Part shown: piece after piece, positions 26,266 through 35,651 of the stretch
How the letters are laid out: every line of letters begins with the position of its first letter
Numbering within the stretch: position 1 is the stretch's first letter
Notes under the pieces: model-generated
Database searches by the model: none
Seen by the model: only the letters and a program-made list of their open reading frames with translations
Told to the model about the DNA's origin: nothing
Assembly: GCA_963797335.1 (NCBI GenBank)
Contig: CAWCOU010000008.1
Coordinates: forward strand, 124,001 to 188,000
DNA: 64,000 nt
Direction of reading: 5' to 3'
Origin: CAWCOU01 sp963797335
GTDB taxonomy: Bacteria > Pseudomonadota > Gammaproteobacteria > JAURND01
Made by a program: the position numbers and the translations under genes

Positions 26266-27237
26266 TTAAGATGCTTCTAATGACAATAACTGCACTTGTT
26301 TCAGCTGGCCTTGTTCGGAAAAGTCATAGGCAACATTGGCATGGCCAGCTAACTCACAGTTAGGGCAACCGTTCATAATGTTAAATCGGAACACTAGCCG
26401 AAGTCCACGACCATCCGGGGATGGCGCCGTTTGAGGTAATCCTTCGACAATAGACCATAACTGTGCTTTCGGAAATCGGTTTTTAATTTGTGAAAAAATG
26501 GCATCTTTCGTGATATCTACCGCTTGGGCCTGTGGGCCGGAGGTGATATTGACCAAATCGCCACTGCCGCTAATGGCGTAAAAATCACCGGGGTAATTCA
26601 TGCCAAAACGTTGCACGTGCAACAAATCCAATTGCGCCTGCGGGTAATGCTTGATTAAATCAATCTCATCCCTTAATGAAAAATTGATCGCCGCGGCAAA
26701 CGCTAAAAACTGCTGGCAAGCCGGATTAGTCAATCGAGTTAAACACGATTGATAATGCATATTATCTGTCGAGCGGACGCACATAACCGTTGCCATCCGT
26801 CCGCAGCTGATAAATGCGGCACTATTTAGACCACCGGCAAACGCGTTAGTAGGCGTCGATTGCGTTGTCAGTGGTTGCGGCCCTGAGGTAGCAGCAGGCG
26901 TAGCAGATGTGGTATTAGCAGGCGGTGCTGAGGGATTGGGGGGTGGAACAGCGGCAGGATTAGGATTCACCAACGGTGGCACTGTCGCGTCATCGGGGAC
27001 TGGCGGCGCTGCTAAAGAAGGAGTGGCTGATTCAGCCGTTGTACTGGCTGGCAATGCCGCTGGGGCAGATGGCGTGGGGTTACCGTTCTCCCCGATGACG
27101 TATTGTTGCGTCGGCATCGGGCCTAACGAATCGAGGGGATTAACCCCATCCAGTGTCGCTGCAAATATACATTTGCCGGAGAGAAACACCAGTAATACTA
27201 GCCACCAGCGAACTCGCTCAGCAAACATCATTCTCAT
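26266..27237 (-). CDS. Hypothetical secreted protein, 323 aa, with Pro/Ala-rich linker
   Basis: Not recognised. It has an N-terminal signal peptide (hydrophobic WWLVLLVFLSG, cleavage likely after IFAA near residue 27). A low-complexity Pro/Ala/Thr/Ser region (~50-130) follows, then a C-terminal domain with six Cys (SCGRMATVMC, QSC, PAC, GCPNC) that could form disulfides in the periplasm or outside. The ATG overlaps the rplT stop as ATGA, so it is coupled to the ribosomal-protein operon, although homologous operons run straight from rplT to pheS. The linker is compatible with a surface or periplasm-spanning protein. Confidence 0.7.
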   Translation of the reverse strand: MRMMFAERVRWWLVLLVFLSGKCIFAATLDGVNPLDSLGPMPTQQYVIGENGNPTPSAPAALPASTTAESATPSLAAPPVPDDATVPPLVNPNPAAVPPPNPSAPPANTTSATPAATSGPQPLTTQSTPTNAFAGGLNSAAFISCGRMATVMCVRSTDNMHYQSCLTRLTNPACQQFLAFAAAINFSLRDEIDLIKHYPQAQLDLLHVQRFGMNYPGDFYAISGSGDLVNITSGPQAQAVDITKDAIFSQIKNRFPKAQLWSIVEGLPQTAPSPDGRGLRLVFRFNIMNGCPNCELAGHANVAYDFSEQGQLKQVQLLSLEAS

Positions 27238-27596
27238 GCTTTAATCAAAGCCGCTTTTGCTTGTTCGACAATAGCGGTAAACGCTTGTTCATTGAACACG
27301 GCTAAATCCGCCAAAACTTTACGATCAATCGTAATCGCTGCTTTTTTCAAGCCAGCCATTAGGCGACTATAGGATAAACCCAGTTCTCGGGCTTTGGCAT
27401 TGACTCGAATGATCCATAATGCACGGAATTGACGCTTGCGTTGACGTCGATCACGGTACGCATATTGCCCGGCCTTAATGGCCGATTGTTTAGCTACCCG
27501 AAACACGCGGCTACGAGCACCATAGTGGCCTTTGGTAAGTTTTAATATTTTTTTATGACGTGCCCTAGCTTGCACACCACGTTTGACTCTTGGCAT
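27234..27596 (-). CDS. rplT: 50S ribosomal protein L20
   Basis: MPRVKRGVQARARHKKILKL and GHYGARSRVFRVAKQS at the N-terminus, then YAYRDRRQRKRQFRALWI and INA-like RVNAKARELGLSYSRLMAGL, identify L20. It binds 23S rRNA early in 50S assembly and in relatives represses the infC-rpmI-rplT mRNA. 120 residues, normal length. It follows rpmI by 13 bases. Confidence 0.98.
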   Translation of the reverse strand: MPRVKRGVQARARHKKILKLTKGHYGARSRVFRVAKQSAIKAGQYAYRDRRQRKRQFRALWIIRVNAKARELGLSYSRLMAGLKKAAITIDRKVLADLAVFNEQAFTAIVEQAKAALIKA

Positions 27597-27609
27597 AGAC
27601 TTTTCCTCT

Positions 27610-27804
27610 TTACATAACGTTCAATAATCGAAAAATGCTTTTAATATCGCTGGGGTGAACCATAGCGCCACTGCGTAGATGACGCTTACGCTTCATCTTT
27701 TTCTTCGTCAAAATGTGATTACGAAACGCTGATTTGTGTTTTACGCCGTTCTTCGTCAGGCGAAAACGCTTGGTTGCTCCACTATTAGTTTTCTGCTTAG
27801 GCAT
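27610..27804 (-). CDS. rpmI: 50S ribosomal protein L35
   Basis: 64 residues, the normal size: MPKQKTNSGATKRFRLTKNG at the start and a Lys/Arg-rich KKKMKRKRHLRSG stretch in the middle, typical of L35. It lies between infC and rplT. Confidence 0.97.
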   Translation of the reverse strand: MPKQKTNSGATKRFRLTKNGVKHKSAFRNHILTKKKMKRKRHLRSGAMVHPSDIKSIFRLLNVM

Positions 27805-27835
27805 ATCAGTTTACTCAATAAATTAACAACAGACC

Positions 27836-28351
27836 CTATTTTTTCTTGGGGCCAATGACCATGGTAATTTGCTTACCTTCTAACTTGGGCCGCTGTTCGA
27901 TAAGGCCCAGCTCTCCAATGTCCTGCTCCACTCGCCGTAATAATGCTTGACCCTGCTCTTGGTAAGCCATCTCGCGGCCACGGAAACGCACAGTAAACTT
28001 GACCTTATCACCGTCTTCCAAAAAGCGCAAGGCGCTGCGTAATTTTACCTGGTAATCACCTACATCGGTGCCGGGGCGCATCTTAATTTCTTTCAGCTGT
28101 ACCTGTTTCTGCTTCTTCTTTTGTAAAGTTAATTTTTTACTTTGCTCGAAGCGGTACTTGCCGTAATCCATGATACGACAAACCGGCGGGGTCGCTTGAG
28201 GGGCGATTTCAACCAAATCTAACCCAGCTTCTTCCGCCTGTTGTAATGCCTGCCGCAGCTTCACTGCCCCTAGTTTGTCACCCTCGGCGCTGATCAAAAA
28301 TACCTCGGGCACCGCTATTTCTTCATTTACTCGTGTTTTTTTAACTGAAAT
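27836..28351 (-). CDS. infC: Translation initiation factor IF-3 (AUU start)
   Basis: IF-3 prevents premature 50S joining and proofreads start codons. The N-domain contains VPEVFLISAEGDKLG and AEEAGLDLVEIAP, the linker is Lys-rich (KKKQKQVQLKEIK), and the C-domain contains FLEDGDKVKFTVRFRGREM. The frame extends upstream of the first ATG/GTG to ATT at 28351, which lies 8 bases after GGAGG and gives the expected N-terminus (ISVKKTRVNEEIAVPEV) and 171 residues. AUU initiation of infC, used for autoregulation by IF-3, is well established in gammaproteobacteria. thrS ends 15 bases upstream. Confidence 0.95.
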   Translation of the reverse strand: MSVKKTRVNEEIAVPEVFLISAEGDKLGAVKLRQALQQAEEAGLDLVEIAPQATPPVCRIMDYGKYRFEQSKKLTLQKKKQKQVQLKEIKMRPGTDVGDYQVKLRSALRFLEDGDKVKFTVRFRGREMAYQEQGQALLRRVEQDIGELGLIEQRPKLEGKQITMVIGPKKK

Positions 28352-28366
28352 TTTTTCTTCCTCCGT

Positions 28367-30298
28367 TCATTTCGGTGGTAGCTGGGTAGAACCACTGCGG
28401 TTCTTGATTTCTGCCGTTACTTTTTCAATAAAGGCAGAAATGGTCATACTACCCAGATCGCTGCCAGACTGAGTGCGCACCGCCACACAACCGTCTGCTT
28501 TTTCCCGCTCACCAATAATGAGTTGATAGGGAATGTGTCTTAATGAGTGTTCGCGGATTTTAAAGCCGATTTTTTCATTTCTCAAGTCCGCTTCAGCCCT
28601 CAAGCCCTGATTTTCCAATAATTTCTGTAATTCCTGCGCATATTCCCGCTGTTGGTCGGTAATATTCAAGATTACTATTTGCGTCGGCGCCAACCATAAG
28701 GGGAGATGACCGGCGTATTCTTCCAGCAATATACCCATAAACCGTTCAAAGGTGCCAATCATCGCACGATGCAACATGACCGGAACCTGCCGACTGCTGT
28801 CTTCCGCAATGTAATGAGCACCCAAGCGCTCAGGCATGAGAAAATCCACTTGTAAAGTGCCACATTGCCAAACACGCTGTAAGCAATCTTGCAGAGAAAA
28901 CTCGACTTTCGGACCGTAAAAAGCGCCTTCTCCCGGTTGAAAACTCCAGGGCAGACCACTGGCATTGAGCACGTCTTCCAAGGCTTTTTCTGCTTTATCC
29001 CAGGTAGAATCCAATCCCATGCGTTTGGCAGGGCGGGTGGATAATTTAACGATCAACTGAGTGAAACCAAAATCAGCATAAACCTCTTGCAGCTGCTCAA
29101 TAAAGCGGGCGGCCTCTTCTGCCACCTGGTTTTCCATACAAAAAATATGGCCGTCATCCTGAACAAAGTTACGAACTCGCAGTAGCCCATGCAAGCTACC
29201 CGAAGGCTCATTGCGGTGGCAGGAACCAAACTCCGCCAAGCGCAGCGGCAAATCGCGGTAACTGCGCAAACCCTGCTTGAACACCTGCACATGGCAAGGG
29301 CAGCTCATGGGTTTGACGGCATATTGACGGGATTCTGATTCCGAGTAAAACATGTCGTCGCCGAATTTTTCCCAATGACCGGATTTTTCCCATAGGCTAC
29401 GGTCCAAGAGTTGGGGTGTTCGTATCTCCTGGTAACCGTACTGACGCAGTTTGCCGCGTAAATACTGCTCCAATACCTGGTAAATAATCCAACCCGCCGG
29501 ATGCCAAAACACCATGCCAGGGGCTTCTTCCTGGATGTGAAACAAATCCAGTTTTTTCGCAATTTTTCGATGATCGCGTTTTTCGGCTTCTTCGATGCGA
29601 TGCAAATGGTCTTGTAGCGCTTTCTTATCGGCAAAAGCCGTACCATAGATGCGCTGTAACATCTCGTTATTGGCATCACCGCGCCAATAAGCGCCGGATA
29701 GTTTGGTTAATTTAAATGCCTTTAACATCCCCGTGCGCGGCACATGAGGGCCGCGACATAAATCTGTAAAATCGCCTTGGCTATATAGCGTAAGGGTTTC
29801 GCTTTCGGGAATGTCGGCAATGATCAGCGCCTTGTATTCTTCGCCCATGGCTCGAAACTGGGCAATAGCCTCATCGCGGCTGATGGTGCGTCGAGTGACG
29901 GGGTAATCTTGTTTTGCCAGTTCCCCCATGCGGGCCTCAATGGCTTCTAAGTCGGCAGGGGTAAATCCCGCCGGATACGCAAAATCGTAATAAAAGCCAT
30001 CCGTGATAACGGGACCGATGGTGACTTGCGCGGAGGGGAACAATTGTTTGACGGCATGTGCCAACAAATGCGCGGTGGAATGCCTGATAACCTCTAACCC
30101 TTCCGGGTCTTTATCGGTCAGAATAGCCACTTCTGCGTCATGGGTTAGTAAATACGAGGTATCCACTAACTTGCCGTCCACCTTGCCAGCCAAAGCGGCT
30201 TTCGCCAAACCAGGGCCGATAGCCTGCGCCAGCTCGGCCACGCTGACGGGCTGCGGGAATGTTTTTTTCTGACCATCAGGCAGAGTGATGACGGGCAT
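28367..30298 (-). CDS. thrS: Threonine--tRNA ligase
   Basis: Class II synthetase with domains in order: TGS (~1-62), the HxxxH editing domain (HSTAHLLAHAVKQLF near residue 74), catalytic core with motif 2 (LPLRLAEFGSCHRNEPSGSL) and Zn-ligand residues (MSCPCHVQVF near 331), and an anticodon-binding C-terminal domain. The ATG at 30298 follows AGGAAAA and gives 643 residues, close to the E. coli length. An extension to 30379 is unlikely. It heads the thrS-infC-rpmI-rplT-pheST-ihfA block. Confidence 0.97.
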   Translation of the reverse strand: MPVITLPDGQKKTFPQPVSVAELAQAIGPGLAKAALAGKVDGKLVDTSYLLTHDAEVAILTDKDPEGLEVIRHSTAHLLAHAVKQLFPSAQVTIGPVITDGFYYDFAYPAGFTPADLEAIEARMGELAKQDYPVTRRTISRDEAIAQFRAMGEEYKALIIADIPESETLTLYSQGDFTDLCRGPHVPRTGMLKAFKLTKLSGAYWRGDANNEMLQRIYGTAFADKKALQDHLHRIEEAEKRDHRKIAKKLDLFHIQEEAPGMVFWHPAGWIIYQVLEQYLRGKLRQYGYQEIRTPQLLDRSLWEKSGHWEKFGDDMFYSESESRQYAVKPMSCPCHVQVFKQGLRSYRDLPLRLAEFGSCHRNEPSGSLHGLLRVRNFVQDDGHIFCMENQVAEEAARFIEQLQEVYADFGFTQLIVKLSTRPAKRMGLDSTWDKAEKALEDVLNASGLPWSFQPGEGAFYGPKVEFSLQDCLQRVWQCGTLQVDFLMPERLGAHYIAEDSSRQVPVMLHRAMIGTFERFMGILLEEYAGHLPLWLAPTQIVILNITDQQREYAQELQKLLENQGLRAEADLRNEKIGFKIREHSLRHIPYQLIIGEREKADGCVAVRTQSGSDLGSMTISAFIEKVTAEIKNRSGSTQLPPK

Positions 30299-30506
30299 GA
30301 CTGATTTTCCTAAAACGGGATTTTCCGCTAAATTTTGCATTGGCAAGAATATCGAGTGAAAAGGTGGATATGCTACCAAAAAAGAACCATTCGGCGCAAA
30401 CGTTATCTAGGCCGCGGTGAAAACCAGCAAATATCTTCTATACTAACTGTATCTGTGCATTTCATTATGCAAATATTATAAATTACTAATTATAGAGGAA
30501 TTTTAT

Positions 30507-31100
30507 ATGAAAAATAAATGCTTGGTTTTTGCTATCGCCGCTACCTTATCCGGCTCGCCCCTATTAACGCTTGCTGATTCAGAAGCTTCCCAAAATACGA
30601 GTATGACTGAACAATCCAGTGCTTCTTCACAGTCCTCGGAAAAAATGGGTCAAGAAAAAGTCGGCGCTGTTTTTGAAACACTGAATATTATTAACCAAAG
30701 TGAAATCAATGCAGCCGATGAAGCTTTAAAAAGATCATCCAATGATGATGTGAAAAAATTTGCAGACACGATGAAGACCGATCATTCGGCTAATCTGGAT
30801 GCTACCAAAAAGCTGAGTGATCAACTGAACATACAGCCTGTGGAAACAGACCACACTAAGATGTTAGAGACAAAAGAAACTGATCAATTGAAGAAACTGG
30901 ATGCTGCTTCGGATCAAAATTTTGACAAGGAATACATGAGTGCGATGGTTAAAGGTCATCAAGCTGCACTGCAGTTGATTGATCGAAAACTGTTACCAAA
31001 AGCTAGCAACCCAGATGTAGTTAGTTTTTTAAAGGATACTAGAGCAACGGTTGCTCATCATTTAGAAATGGCTCAAGAAGTACAAAAAAGCTTAAAATAA
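30507..31100 (+). CDS. DUF4142 domain-containing secreted protein
   Basis: It begins with a signal peptide (CLVFAIAATLSGSPLLTLA) and a Ser/Gln-rich spacer (~25-50). The remaining ~145 residues form a helical DUF4142 domain: LNIINQSEINAADEAL, VKKFADTMKTDHSANLDATK, YMSAMVKGHQAALQLIDR and LKDTRATVAHHLEMAQEV. The paired D/E-x-x-H motifs give it a ferritin-like look; metal binding is suspected for the family but the function is unknown. The ATG follows AGAGGAA by 7 bases. A hairpin (about 31115-31156, CCGCTCATAT with its complement) lies between it and the convergent tsaD. Confidence 0.85.
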   Translation: MKNKCLVFAIAATLSGSPLLTLADSEASQNTSMTEQSSASSQSSEKMGQEKVGAVFETLNIINQSEINAADEALKRSSNDDVKKFADTMKTDHSANLDATKKLSDQLNIQPVETDHTKMLETKETDQLKKLDAASDQNFDKEYMSAMVKGHQAALQLIDRKLLPKASNPDVVSFLKDTRATVAHHLEMAQEVQKSLK

Positions 31101-31160
31101 TGGAAAACGTAAATACCGCTCATATAACGTATCTTCCACAATATGGGCGGTATCTGCGAT

Positions 31161-32180
31161 TTAATAACGATGTAATTCTGTCAGAGGCCAACGAGGTCTA
31201 GCCGTAATCGCAAGATCCGTATCGATTTCGCCCAAACTCATTCGACAATGACCTGCGTAGGCAATCATCGCTGCATTATCCGTACAAAATTCCAGACGAG
31301 GATAGAATAATCGGCCCTCACTTGAACTACCCAGGTGATGCTGCAATGCTTGTCTTAATCGATGGTTAGCACTGACCCCTCCTGAAATAACCAATCGTTG
31401 CAAACCCGTTAGTTGCATCGCCCGCAAACATTTTCCCACCAAGGTCGCTACCACTGCTTCTTCAAACGCACGCGCAATATCTGCCCGGGTCTTTTCATCA
31501 GGACCGTATTTACGCCAAGTAGTCACTGCACAGGTTTTTAAACCACTGAAGCTAAAATCTAAATTCGGCCTATCTAACATGGGGCGGGGAAAGTGGAAAT
31601 GGTCGGGGTCACCTTGGCGCGCCAATTCCGATAATAACGCACCACCGGGGTAGGATAACCCCAGTAATTTAGCGGTTTTGTCGAAGGCCTCCCCAACGGC
31701 ATCATCCAAAGTCTCTCCTAATATTTCATACTGGCCCAAGCCTTGCACCGCGATTACTGCGGTATGCCCTCCTGAAACCAACAAGGCAAGAAAAGGAAAC
31801 TCTGGCTTATGGACTTCCAACATAGGCGCTAACAAATGGCCTTCTAAATGATGAATTCCTAATGTCGGAATACCCCAGGCCAAGCCTAGACTACGCGCTA
31901 ATGCAGCCCCCACCAACAAGGCACCCATTAACCCAGGCCCGGCAGTATAAGCGATACCGTTTATCTGCTGTGCGGCGATTCCCGCTTCCTTCATCACCTG
32001 TTGAATCAACGGCAGTAATTTGCGTAAATGATCACGGGATGCGAGTTCCGGCACCACTCCACCGTATTCGGCATGAAGCTTTATTTGGCTGAACAGTACG
32101 TGCGCCAACAAGCCACCATCGGTTTCGTAAACGGCGGCGGCAGTTTCATCGCAAGAAGTTTCTATACCCAAGATATGCAT
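31161..32180 (-). CDS. tsaD: tRNA N6-adenosine threonylcarbamoyltransferase TsaD
   Basis: TsaD (Gcp/YgjD) transfers the threonylcarbamoyl group to A37 of ANN-decoding tRNAs with TsaB and TsaE. ILGIETSCDETAAAVYET at the start, GVVPELASRDHLRKLLPL with the HxxxH-like metal site, the HLEGHLLAPML motif near residue 110 and LVISGGVSANHRLRQALQ near 263 are diagnostic. 339 residues, normal length. Single gene here; rpsU, a frequent neighbour elsewhere, is absent. Confidence 0.97.
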   Translation of the reverse strand: MHILGIETSCDETAAAVYETDGGLLAHVLFSQIKLHAEYGGVVPELASRDHLRKLLPLIQQVMKEAGIAAQQINGIAYTAGPGLMGALLVGAALARSLGLAWGIPTLGIHHLEGHLLAPMLEVHKPEFPFLALLVSGGHTAVIAVQGLGQYEILGETLDDAVGEAFDKTAKLLGLSYPGGALLSELARQGDPDHFHFPRPMLDRPNLDFSFSGLKTCAVTTWRKYGPDEKTRADIARAFEEAVVATLVGKCLRAMQLTGLQRLVISGGVSANHRLRQALQHHLGSSSEGRLFYPRLEFCTDNAAMIAYAGHCRMSLGEIDTDLAITARPRWPLTELHRY

Positions 32181-32296
32181 AATGAGCCACTCTTTGTTAA
32201 TGCTTTATTAACTCTTTGCCTTAGGAAGGTAAAACAGGTAAAGTGCTCCGCCTGCTCGTTTAAATAATAATAAAATAACTTCTCACCCCCCAACTC

Positions 32297-32343
32297 CGTC
32301 GTTCCGCGGACAATCCCGGATCAAGTCCGGGAGCGGGACGACG
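32297..32343. repeat. Dispersed palindromic repeat, family D
   Basis: A 47-bp imperfect palindrome opening CGTCGTTCCGCGGAC and ending GAGCGGGACGACG. Its ends match the family-D palindromes at 43982-44067 and 46249-46370, although the interior differs. Confidence 0.6.
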
Positions 32344-32376
32344 TGCGGGTAGTTACATAATAAAAAGGACTATTCG

Positions 32377-33051
32377 ATGGATGAAACCATAATGATAAAA
32401 ACTTGGCAAGATGTTCTTTCCAGCGAAAAAAAACAGCCGTATTTTTTGAATATATTGAATTTTTTAAAAACCGAGCAAGCCCAAGGGAAAAAAATTTACC
32501 CCAAGTCCGCCGATATTTTTAATGCGTTTAAATACACACCTTTTGAAGCAGTGAAAGTAGTTATTCTTGGCCAAGATCCCTATCACGGCCCCAATCAAGC
32601 CCATGGACTTTGCTTCTCTGTGCAAATGGGCATTACTCCCCCTCCTTCCTTACAAAATATTTTTAAGGAATTACACGACGATGTGAATATTCCGCTACCC
32701 GCTCACGGCAATTTAGAAAATTGGACAAAACAGGGGGTTTTGCTTCTCAATACCGTATTGACGGTAGAAGCAGGTAAAGCGCAGTCTCATGCTAATATCG
32801 GTTGGGAACAATTTACCGATAAAGTGATTCGCGTTTTAAATGATGAGAAAGAGGGCTTGATTTTCCTTCTCTGGGGTTCTCCCGCGCAGCGTAAAGGTCA
32901 AATCATTAACACCGAACGACATCATGTCTTAAAAGCCCCCCACCCTTCCCCACTCTCCGCCCACCGCGGCTTTCTGGGCTGCCGCCATTTTTCTAAAACA
33001 AATTTGTTATTGCGGCAAATGGGAAAAGAAGAAATTAATTGGCAGCTTTAG
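32377..33051 (+). CDS. ung: Uracil-DNA glycosylase
   Basis: A family 1 UDG that excises uracil from DNA. VVILGQDPYHGPNQAHGLCF holds the catalytic Asp (GQDPYH), GVLLLNTVLTVEAGKAQSH the uracil-binding segment, LLWGSPAQRKG the C-terminal sheet, and APHPSPLSAHRGFLG the HPSPLS minor-groove loop. 224 residues. The ATG follows AAAAAGGAC. It stands alone between repeat-bearing gaps, divergent from tsaD. Confidence 0.97.
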   Translation: MDETIMIKTWQDVLSSEKKQPYFLNILNFLKTEQAQGKKIYPKSADIFNAFKYTPFEAVKVVILGQDPYHGPNQAHGLCFSVQMGITPPPSLQNIFKELHDDVNIPLPAHGNLENWTKQGVLLLNTVLTVEAGKAQSHANIGWEQFTDKVIRVLNDEKEGLIFLLWGSPAQRKGQIINTERHHVLKAPHPSPLSAHRGFLGCRHFSKTNLLLRQMGKEEINWQL

Positions 33052-33177
33052 GCGGCGTTGTTGAATAAATCCAAATAACTCCTTCTCCCCGTGTGGGAGA
33101 AGGTGCCGAAGGCGGATGAGGGGTTTAAAATAAAACAAAAATGCATTATTTTTTAAGTATGCTCAAGCACCCCAGCT

Positions 33178-34632
33178 TTAGGCAGAGGGCTTTATAGCCC
33201 ATAAAGACATGAAGTCTGATATTGGCATTGTTAACAAATGGGGCTCTTCGTATAAAACGAGCAGGCGATCCGCTTGCTCTTCTGGAAAGTGGGCTAATAC
33301 GCTATTGTGGTATTTTTTCTTTAATAAAGGAATGCCTTCCGGCCGCCGTTGGCGGTGACCGACGGGGAAATCCACGAGGATTTCTTCGGTGGCGCTACCG
33401 TCTTTAAAAAACACTTGAATGGCATTACCGATAAAACGTTTATCCGGGTCGAAATAATCCTTAGTAAATTGCGCCTCTTCTTGCAGTGTCATCTTTTCTC
33501 GTAAACGGTCAATGCGTGGATCGGCAGCAGTGGTGTCTTCGTAATGATCGGCAGTGAGTTCCCCATAAATCAAACCAATAGCGACAATATATTGCAGGCA
33601 ATGATCGCGATCCGCTGGATTATAGAGCGGCCCCGTTTTATTCAAAATGCGCATTGCTGGTTCTTGAGTGCGTATGACGATACGATCAATATCCTCTAAT
33701 CGCTGCTTAACCTTAGGATGCAAAGCAATAGCGCACTCCACCGCAGTTTGCGCATGGAATTCGGCGGGGTAGGAAATTTTAAATAAAATATTTTCCATCA
33801 CATAACTGCCGTAGGTACGAGGAAATTTAAACGGCTGGCCCTTAAAATAAACATCGTATAATCCCCAGCCTTTAGCAGTTAAAACACTGGGATACCCTTT
33901 TTCACCCTTCAAGGTCAGTAAAGCCAAATAAACACCGCGGGCGGTGGCATCGCCAGCTGCCCAGGATTTACGAGCGCCAGTATTAGGGGAATGACGATAG
34001 GTACGCAAACTTTGACCATCCACAAATGCCTGCGATATAGCTGCACACACCTGCTGATAATCACCACCCAAGAGCTGCGTGACCACTGCGGTCGTCGCTA
34101 CCTTCACGTAAACGACATGATCGAGGCCAACTCGGTTAAAGCCATTGGCTATGGCCAGCACACCCTGAATCTCATGCGCTTTAATCATGGCAGTGAATAA
34201 ATCGCGCATCAGTAACGGCGGTTGTTGGAACAGTGAGGGGTTGCGGTCTCGGTAATCTGTGACGGCTAATAATCCACCGAGATTGTCGGAAGGATGGGCC
34301 CATTCTTGAGCCAACCAGGTGTCGTTGTAATCCAGCCAACGAATTAACAGGCCGATATTGAATGCTGCTTGCACTGGATCTAATACCAATGAAGTGCCTG
34401 GCACCCTGGCCCCGTTGGTTAACACGGCATTGGGCACGATGGGTCCTACCAATTGCGTGCACGCAGGATAACTCAATGCCAATAAGGCGCAGGCCAGACT
34501 ATCCATTAAACAGAGACGAGCCGTGTCATAGGCTAAGTGGCTGTCAATGGTGGCATGGCAAACATAATCGGCTATTTGTTGTATTTCGGGATCGTAATCG
34601 GGTCGTCGATTATCCGTCAGGTGCGACATCAT
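33178..34632 (-). CDS. prpD: 2-methylcitrate dehydratase (MmgE/PrpD family)
   Basis: The iron-independent enzyme of the methylcitrate cycle, which oxidises propionyl-CoA. The 484 residues align in pattern with E. coli PrpD (483 aa): CLMDSLACALLALSYPAC near residue 41, WAHPSDNLGGLLAV near residue 102, THRP-like KSWAAGDATARGVYLALL near 218 and FPRTYGSYVMENILFKISYP near 268. No prpB or prpC is in the window, so the pathway would be encoded elsewhere or the enzyme used alone. ATGATG tandem start. Confidence 0.92.
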   Translation of the reverse strand: MMSHLTDNRRPDYDPEIQQIADYVCHATIDSHLAYDTARLCLMDSLACALLALSYPACTQLVGPIVPNAVLTNGARVPGTSLVLDPVQAAFNIGLLIRWLDYNDTWLAQEWAHPSDNLGGLLAVTDYRDRNPSLFQQPPLLMRDLFTAMIKAHEIQGVLAIANGFNRVGLDHVVYVKVATTAVVTQLLGGDYQQVCAAISQAFVDGQSLRTYRHSPNTGARKSWAAGDATARGVYLALLTLKGEKGYPSVLTAKGWGLYDVYFKGQPFKFPRTYGSYVMENILFKISYPAEFHAQTAVECAIALHPKVKQRLEDIDRIVIRTQEPAMRILNKTGPLYNPADRDHCLQYIVAIGLIYGELTADHYEDTTAADPRIDRLREKMTLQEEAQFTKDYFDPDKRFIGNAIQVFFKDGSATEEILVDFPVGHRQRRPEGIPLLKKKYHNSVLAHFPEEQADRLLVLYEEPHLLTMPISDFMSLWAIKPSA

Positions 34633-34754
34633 TTTTTCTCATCATATAGTATAGGTATTGAAACCCTTTCCTACGGATATATTTCCAGCTACACTTCGGC
34701 TAAAAATAATCTACTAAGCGCAGGTTAGCTTGCGATCCATCGGAGGGGAGTTAA

Positions 34755-35645
34755 GTGTCCAATCTTACTGTCAAAAAAGCGGTTTTTCCAGTAGCCGGTT
34801 TAGGTACTCGATTTTTACCAGCGACCAAAGCCAATCCAAAAGAAATGTTACCCATCGTCGATAAGCCGCTTATCCAATATGCCGTGGAAGAGGCGATTTC
34901 CGCTGGCGTTAAACAATTAATTTTTGTCACTAGCACCACAAAACGCGCTATTGAAGACCATTTTGATTCTAATTATGAATTAGAGTCCAAATTGGAAGAG
35001 CGCAGCGAATACGAACTATTAGATATTGTGCGAGATATTTTACCTACCAGTGTCACCTGTGTATACATTCGCCAGGCCAATCCCCTAGGACTTGGTCATG
35101 CGGTATTATGCGCCAAGCATTTGGTCGGCAACGAACCTTTTGCAGTACTACTGGCTGACGATTTGATTCATGAAAGCAAAGATGGCTGCTTGAAAAATAT
35201 GCTGCCTTATTATGAGATGTTTGGCTCCAGTGTGATCGCGGTAGAACGCGTACCGCACGAAGACACGCGCAAATACGGCATTGTCGGTTTAGAAAACAGC
35301 CAGGAGCCTCAAGGCAAAATTAGCACGATTGTTGAAAAACCTTCGCCCGAACAAGCTCCTTCTGATTTAGGCGTGGTGGGCCGATATATTCTGACGCCAC
35401 GGATTTTTACTATGCTGGAAGAAACGTTAAAAGACAGCCACGGCGAAGTGCAACTAACGGATGCCATTTTTCGGTTGTTACAACATGAGGCCGTTTATTG
35501 TTATCGGCTAAGGGGGCAGCGTTACGATTGTGGTAGTAAGCTTGGCTATCTTCAAGCCACAGTGGCTTATGCTTTAAAGCATCCGGAATTGGCATTGGGA
35601 TTTCGGGCTTATTTACAGGGTTTATTAGAGCCTAGTTTGCTTTAA
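34755..35645 (+). CDS. galU: UTP--glucose-1-phosphate uridylyltransferase
   Basis: GalU makes UDP-glucose for LPS, capsule and osmoregulated glucans. KAVFPVAGLGTRFLPATKA is the nucleotide-binding motif, EMLPIVDKPLIQYAVEEA follows, and AVLLADDLI and TIVEKPSPEQAPSDLGVVGR carry the metal- and sugar-binding residues. 296 residues, normal. It starts with GTG, 4-5 bases after GGAGGGGAG. Single gene. Confidence 0.97.
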   Translation: MSNLTVKKAVFPVAGLGTRFLPATKANPKEMLPIVDKPLIQYAVEEAISAGVKQLIFVTSTTKRAIEDHFDSNYELESKLEERSEYELLDIVRDILPTSVTCVYIRQANPLGLGHAVLCAKHLVGNEPFAVLLADDLIHESKDGCLKNMLPYYEMFGSSVIAVERVPHEDTRKYGIVGLENSQEPQGKISTIVEKPSPEQAPSDLGVVGRYILTPRIFTMLEETLKDSHGEVQLTDAIFRLLQHEAVYCYRLRGQRYDCGSKLGYLQATVAYALKHPELALGFRAYLQGLLEPSLL

Positions 35646-35651
35646 TGCCAC

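Noticed and set aside
30299..30506. Riboswitch or attenuator near thrS
   Set aside because: I could not find a threonine codon-rich leader peptide, T-box or other convincing structure.
31106..31158. Bidirectional terminator between the DUF4142 gene and tsaD
   Set aside because: The hairpin is plausible but no T-run follows on either strand, so I mention it only with the gene.
33079..33103. Terminator after ung
   Set aside because: CCTTCTCCC/GGGAGAAGG forms a hairpin but lacks a T-run; it resembles the hairpin inside the 46269-46347 element and is probably repeat debris.
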